Shown piece after piece: positions 60,705-64,000 of a stretch of 64,000 bases of DNA. The notes below the pieces were generated by a model. It was not told where the DNA came from. It saw nothing but the letters and a program-made list of their open reading frames with translations, and made no database searches. The number at the start of each line of letters is the position of its first letter. Position 1 is the stretch's first letter. Position numbers and translations under genes: made by a program. The DNA is from Streptomyces angustmyceticus (GTDB taxonomy: Bacteria > Actinomycetota > Actinomycetes > Streptomycetales > Streptomycetaceae): assembly GCF_019933235.1 (NCBI RefSeq), contig NZ_CP082945.1, positions 4,154,001 through 4,218,000 of the forward strand. The letters run 5' to 3'.

Positions 60705-62471
60705 TCATCTGGCGCACACCACCGGATGCACGCCGCCGGCCACGTGCACCCGGAGCGTCGCCCCGTCCGGCGGTGCCTCGCCGCTGCGCGTCAGCCATGC
60801 GTGCAGTGCCGACGCATACACCGCCGGGTCGGCGTCCGCCTCCGGTCCCGCTGACAGCTGGAGGACACCGAGACCACGGACCCGTACGGTGCACCGGTCC
60901 GGCCCGCTGACATACGCGGCGAGAGAACAGTGCGGGTGCTGGTGCAGGACGTCCGCTGTCCACGCGGCCGGGTCCCCGAAGCGGGGATCATCCGGCGGTC
61001 CGTCACGCCAGATCACGTCAGCCGTCGCCAGGTCACCCGGATCACGCGTGTCCTCGTGAACGGCGCGGTGCGCCTCGCCGCCGGCGTCGTACGGATGCCC
61101 GGCGGACCGCTCGATCACGACGTCGGGGCCGCGCACACGGGCACGGACATCCAGCGGATGCGTACGCAGCGGAGGGTCGTGCTGCGGCAAGGGCAGCGGC
61201 TCCAGCAGCGCGGGACCCACGGGCTCCGGGAGGTCCATCAGCGCGTAGAAGTGCCGTCGCAGCAGTTCCGCCGAGGCTCCGGGGGCCGAGGTGGTGAACT
61301 CGGCCGGCCCGGCGAGCGGCCGGTGGCGTGCCAGCAGTGCTTCGAACTGTTCGCGCAACGGGCCCTGCGGGTCCAGCCGCGGAGCTTCCCGGACGAACGC
61401 CGCAAGCGGTGCCTCGGGGTCCAGCCGCTCCTCCCCGGTGGCGGCCAGCAGCACAGGGCGGCCCAGTGCCGCGGCGTAGTAGCTGACCGCCCCGAAATCA
61501 CCCAGGACGATGTCCGCGGCCAGGAGGGCCTGGCGCCACGCGTGCACCGGATCGATCAGGGTCAGTCCGCTGCGGCGGGCCCGGTCCAGCCACACCCGGA
61601 TCTGTCCCGGGCCGTGCCCGTACCAGATGTTCGGGTGCAGGACGGCCGCGAGCCGGTAGTCGTCGGCCGGCAGCTCGGCCGCGAGCCGCGGCAACAAGCT
61701 CGGCAGGACGTCCTGGCCACCGCCGTTCCCGAAGAGCCCTTCCGGGTTCCACGTGGAGTTCACCACGACGAGTCGCTGTCCGCGCCGGATTCCCAGAGCG
61801 CGCCGGAAACGCTCCCGATGGGGGCGGGCGGCCAGTATGCGGTCGAAACAGGGGTCGCCGGCGAGCACGGCCGCCTTCTCGGCCTCCGGGCAGACCACGC
61901 GCAACCGCTCCAATTGCTCCGGATGGGACAGCACGAGACCGTCCACGAACGGCTCGCCGTCCGCCAACAGCCAGTCCGGCGACAGCCCGAACGTCGGCTC
62001 CCGGCTCCCGGCTCCCGGCTCCCGGCTCCCGGCTCCCGGCTCCCGGCTCCCGGCTCCCGGCTCCCGGCTCCCGGCTCCCGGCTCCCGGCTCCCGGCCAGC
62101 CTTTTAGTGTATCCGACACCATGCGACAAAATAGTCAAATGGCTTTTGAGGCAGTGCAGTTGGCCGCCGAAACTGGCGGAGATCGCAAGGTCCACGGGCG
62201 TGCGCAGGGCCTGAGCCCAGGGCATCACAGGCAGGTTCAACTCGGCGAAGAGGTTCCGGATTCCACCTTGGAACACAGACGAATCCGTCGAGGTGATCAG
62301 CAGTTGCACCCGGAAGTCGTCGTGGAACAGCGGCAGTACGTCCAGCAGGCGCCCGGCGGAGGCGATGTTGTGCACCACCAACAGAACCCGGCGATGTGCG
62401 GCCCGGCTGACCCAACGACCGGAGCCTTCCCCGACCGGCACACGTATCACCGGGGGATCGGTTGGCCCCAC
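60705..62471 (-). CDS. CDP-glycerol glycerophosphotransferase-like protein with in-frame 7-bp repeat tract
   Basis: A 588-residue protein starting at a GTG with AGGAGGTGA upstream. The N-terminal Rossmann half (HRRVLLVVHNIASAGRLLDV; ITSTDSSVFQ) and the C-terminal half with RLAAVLHPNIWYGHGPGQIR and ADIVLGDFGAVSYYAAALGR resemble TagB/TagF-type or related GT-B transferases that act on wall polymers. Residues about 126-160 are a repeat (GSREPGA four times plus GSREP) encoded by a 7-bp tandem array. The C-terminal 130 residues look like an added domain of unknown type. Change of one repeat unit would frameshift everything downstream. Confidence 0.75.
   Translation of the reverse strand: MGPTDPPVIRVPVGEGSGRWVSRAAHRRVLLVVHNIASAGRLLDVLPLFHDDFRVQLLITSTDSSVFQGGIRNLFAELNLPVMPWAQALRTPVDLAISASFGGQLHCLKSHLTILSHGVGYTKRLAGSREPGAGSREPGAGSREPGAGSREPGAGSREPTFGLSPDWLLADGEPFVDGLVLSHPEQLERLRVVCPEAEKAAVLAGDPCFDRILAARPHRERFRRALGIRRGQRLVVVNSTWNPEGLFGNGGGQDVLPSLLPRLAAELPADDYRLAAVLHPNIWYGHGPGQIRVWLDRARRSGLTLIDPVHAWRQALLAADIVLGDFGAVSYYAAALGRPVLLAATGEERLDPEAPLAAFVREAPRLDPQGPLREQFEALLARHRPLAGPAEFTTSAPGASAELLRRHFYALMDLPEPVGPALLEPLPLPQHDPPLRTHPLDVRARVRGPDVVIERSAGHPYDAGGEAHRAVHEDTRDPGDLATADVIWRDGPPDDPRFGDPAAWTADVLHQHPHCSLAAYVSGPDRCTVRVRGLGVLQLSAGPEADADPAVYASALHAWLTRSGEAPPDGATLRVHVAGGVHPVVCAR
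61995..62096 (-). repeat. 7-bp tandem repeat, about 14.5 copies, inside a coding region
   Basis: CGGCTCC is repeated without visible interruption from 61995 to about 62096. Three units equal one seven-residue peptide repeat, so the protein shows GSREPGA repeats at the present length. Because the unit is not a multiple of three, loss or gain of one or two units shifts the frame. The tract lies 375 bases after the start codon. Confidence 0.93.
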
Positions 62472-62609
62472 TGGTCACCTCCTGTTGGCTGCACAGCGCC
62501 TGCCGCACGTCCCGATCACCCTAGCCAGGCCCGGCCGGCGGCATGGCTCTGCCACGTCTCGCGGCGTCGGGCCCCCGAAGGCGCCAGTCGCCCGGGACGC
62601 GGTGGAAGG

Positions 62610-64000
62610 TCACGCCGCCTGGTACTGAGCGTCGCTCGCCGGGAGGTGTTCCTCCGCCCAGACGATCTTGCCGTCGGTCGTGTACCGGGTGCCCCAGCGG
62701 CGGGCCAGCTGCGCGACGAGGAAGAGGCCGCGGCCGCCCTCGTCGGTGGTCCGTGCGTGGCGCATCCGGGGTGAGCTGCTGCTGACGTCGGAGACTTCGC
62801 AGATGAGCGCGTCCTGCCGGATCAGGCGCAGCCGGATGTGTCCGTTGCCGTAGCGGATGGCGTTGGTGACGAGTTCGCTGACGATCAGCTCGAAGGGGAA
62901 GACCAGACCGTCCAGTCCCCAGGCGGTGAGGCGGTCCGCGGTCAGCGTGCGGGCGTCGGCGACGACCGACGGGTCGGACGTCAGCTCCCAGGAGGCCATT
63001 TGGTCCGCGCAGAGGGCGTGGGTGCGGGCGAGGAGCAGTGCGACGTCGTCGTCGGGGCCACCGGTGAGCACCTCGTTCAGGACGGTTCCGCAGAGTTCGT
63101 CGAGCCGCGCCCCGGGGGAGGCCAGTGCGGTGCGCAGCCGGGCGAGGCCCAGTTCCATGTCCTGGTCGCGGGTCTCGATCAGGCCGTCGGTGTAGAGGGC
63201 GAGGACGCTGCCGTCGGCGATGTCGAATTCGGCGGATTCGAAGGGCAGGGCGCCCAGGCCGAGCGGGGGCCCGGCGGGCAGGTCGGGGAAGGTCACCGAG
63301 CCGTCCGGGGCGATGACGGCGGCAGGAGGGTGGCCGGCGCGGCACATGGCGCACTTGCGGGTGGCCGGGTCGTAGACGGCGTACAGGCAGGTGGCGCCGA
63401 GTGCGGCGGGGGCCAGTGACGGGTCGGCGGTCTGTTCCTCGTCGATCAGGCGCAGCACCAGGTCGTCCAGGTGGGCCAGCAACTCGTCCGGAGGGAGGTC
63501 CATGTCCGCCAGGGTGCGGACGGTGGTGCGAAGCCGTCCCATGGTGGCCGCGGCGTCGATCCCGTGGCCCACGACGTCTCCGACGACCATGGCCACCCGG
63601 GCCCCGGACAGGGGTATCACGTCGCACCAGTCGCCGCCCGCGCCGTCGGAGGCATGGGCGGGCAGGTAGCGCCAGGCGACATCGAGGGTGCTGCCGCCGG
63701 TGAGACTGCGCGGGAGCAGGCTGCGCTGCAGGGCCAGCGCGGTGCTGTGCTGCCGGGTGTAGCGGCGGGCGTTGTCGATGCTCACCGCCGCGCGGGCCAC
63801 CACTTCTTCCGCGAGGAGCAGGTCGTCCTGCTCGAAGGGGTCGCGCAGCTGCCAGCGGATGAACCTGACGACGCCCAGCACATCACCGAGGGCGAGGATC
63901 GGGACGAGGATCAGGGAGCAGAAACCGAATTCCTGGATTTTCGCGGCTCGGGCCGGGTCCGTTGCGAACCAGCTGCTGGTCGAGGCCCCCGGCATGGCCT
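62610..64000 (-). CDS. SpoIIE-type PP2C phosphatase with GAF and HATPase domains, 5' end missing
   Basis: At least 463 residues are visible; the gene continues beyond the right edge. Order from the visible N-terminus: the end of a GAF domain (GFCSLILVPILALGDVLGVV to VVARAAVSIDNARRY), a SpoIIE phosphatase domain (GGDWCDVIPLSGARVAMVVG, VVGHGIDAAATM, ALYTDGLIETRD) and a C-terminal anti-sigma-type HATPase (FELIVSELVTNAIRYGNGHI; DEGGRGLFLVAQLARRWGTR). Such Streptomyces proteins dephosphorylate anti-anti-sigma factors and may also bind or phosphorylate them. Input would come through the GAF and missing upstream sensor domains. Confidence 0.93.
   Translation of the reverse strand, partial: AMPGASTSSWFATDPARAAKIQEFGFCSLILVPILALGDVLGVVRFIRWQLRDPFEQDDLLLAEEVVARAAVSIDNARRYTRQHSTALALQRSLLPRSLTGGSTLDVAWRYLPAHASDGAGGDWCDVIPLSGARVAMVVGDVVGHGIDAAATMGRLRTTVRTLADMDLPPDELLAHLDDLVLRLIDEEQTADPSLAPAALGATCLYAVYDPATRKCAMCRAGHPPAAVIAPDGSVTFPDLPAGPPLGLGALPFESAEFDIADGSVLALYTDGLIETRDQDMELGLARLRTALASPGARLDELCGTVLNEVLTGGPDDDVALLLARTHALCADQMASWELTSDPSVVADARTLTADRLTAWGLDGLVFPFELIVSELVTNAIRYGNGHIRLRLIRQDALICEVSDVSSSSPRMRHARTTDEGGRGLFLVAQLARRWGTRYTTDGKIVWAEEHLPASDAQYQAA

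Noticed and set aside
61995..62096. CRISPR array or tandem operator
   Set aside because: The units are 7 bp, contiguous, without spacers, and lie inside a well-supported coding frame.

Overview
The window is high-GC actinobacterial DNA and almost certainly comes from Streptomyces or a close relative. The evidence is the strong G/C third-position bias, GTG/TTG starts with GGAGG-type ribosome sites, an Rpf/LysM hydrolase, an SCO2400-like zinc-ribbon protein, a mycobacterial/Streptomyces-type GT-C mannosyltransferase and WXG100 secretion genes.

Layout. 1-2.0 kb: the end of a DUF1707-like gene, an XRE/TPR regulator and a tiny membrane protein. 2.5-9.8 kb: a RiPP cluster made of a lone ketosynthase (FabF-like), a GNAT acyltransferase, a class III lanthionine synthetase (LanKC), four tandem near-identical 28-residue precursor genes separated by hairpins, and an FAD/NAD(P)-binding protein. 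9.9-13 kb: a NarL-type two-component system and a degenerate Sfp-type phosphopantetheinyl transferase homologue. 13.3-19.4 kb: envelope and secreted functions (Rpf-LysM, two Asn-rich secreted paralogues, site-2 protease, PP2C phosphatase, secreted TAP-like peptidase). 19.5-26.1 kb: a glycan/glycolipid locus (two GT-C enzymes, flippase-like protein, PIG-L deacetylase, GT4, methyltransferase). 26.2-30.9 kb: RHH regulator with an operator array, DUF4097, DrrA-type ABC exporter, P450. 31-38 kb: Ser/Thr kinase, SCO2400-like protein, a cysteine-free GG-leader peptide, DUF4097 lipoprotein, polysaccharide deacetylase-like lipoprotein. 38.7-42.9 kb: two Old Yellow Enzyme genes with Lrp- and MarR-type regulators. 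43-44.5 kb: LamG protein and ECF sigma factor. 44.5-56.3 kb: a reduced type VII secretion locus (EssC-like ATPase, two WXG100-like proteins, an accessory protein, a 1527-residue RHS polymorphic toxin). 56.5-58.3 kb: a 1.7-kb segment bounded by imperfect repeats resembling a tRNA-Gly 3' end plus terminator. 58.6-64 kb: NB-ARC/TPR protein, a glycerophosphotransferase-like gene containing a 7-bp tandem repeat, and a SpoIIE-type phosphatase cut by the window end.

How the parts may work together. The strongest system is the RiPP cluster. Every precursor ends in S-x2-S-x2-C, the labionin/avionin signature, and the minimal ring-bearing core would be only eight residues. A ketosynthase and a GNAT directly upstream suggest a fatty-acylated product, analogous in logic to lipolanthines and goadvionins, but with a tandem precursor array, a single stand-alone KS and no visible LanD decarboxylase. 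The type VII locus pairs an export ATPase with a secreted RHS nuclease-like toxin that has no recognisable immunity gene beside it. The glycerophosphotransferase-like gene carries a repeat whose unit is not a multiple of three, so it could be phase-variable.

All calls come from reading the sequence and from remembered family motifs. No database search was run.
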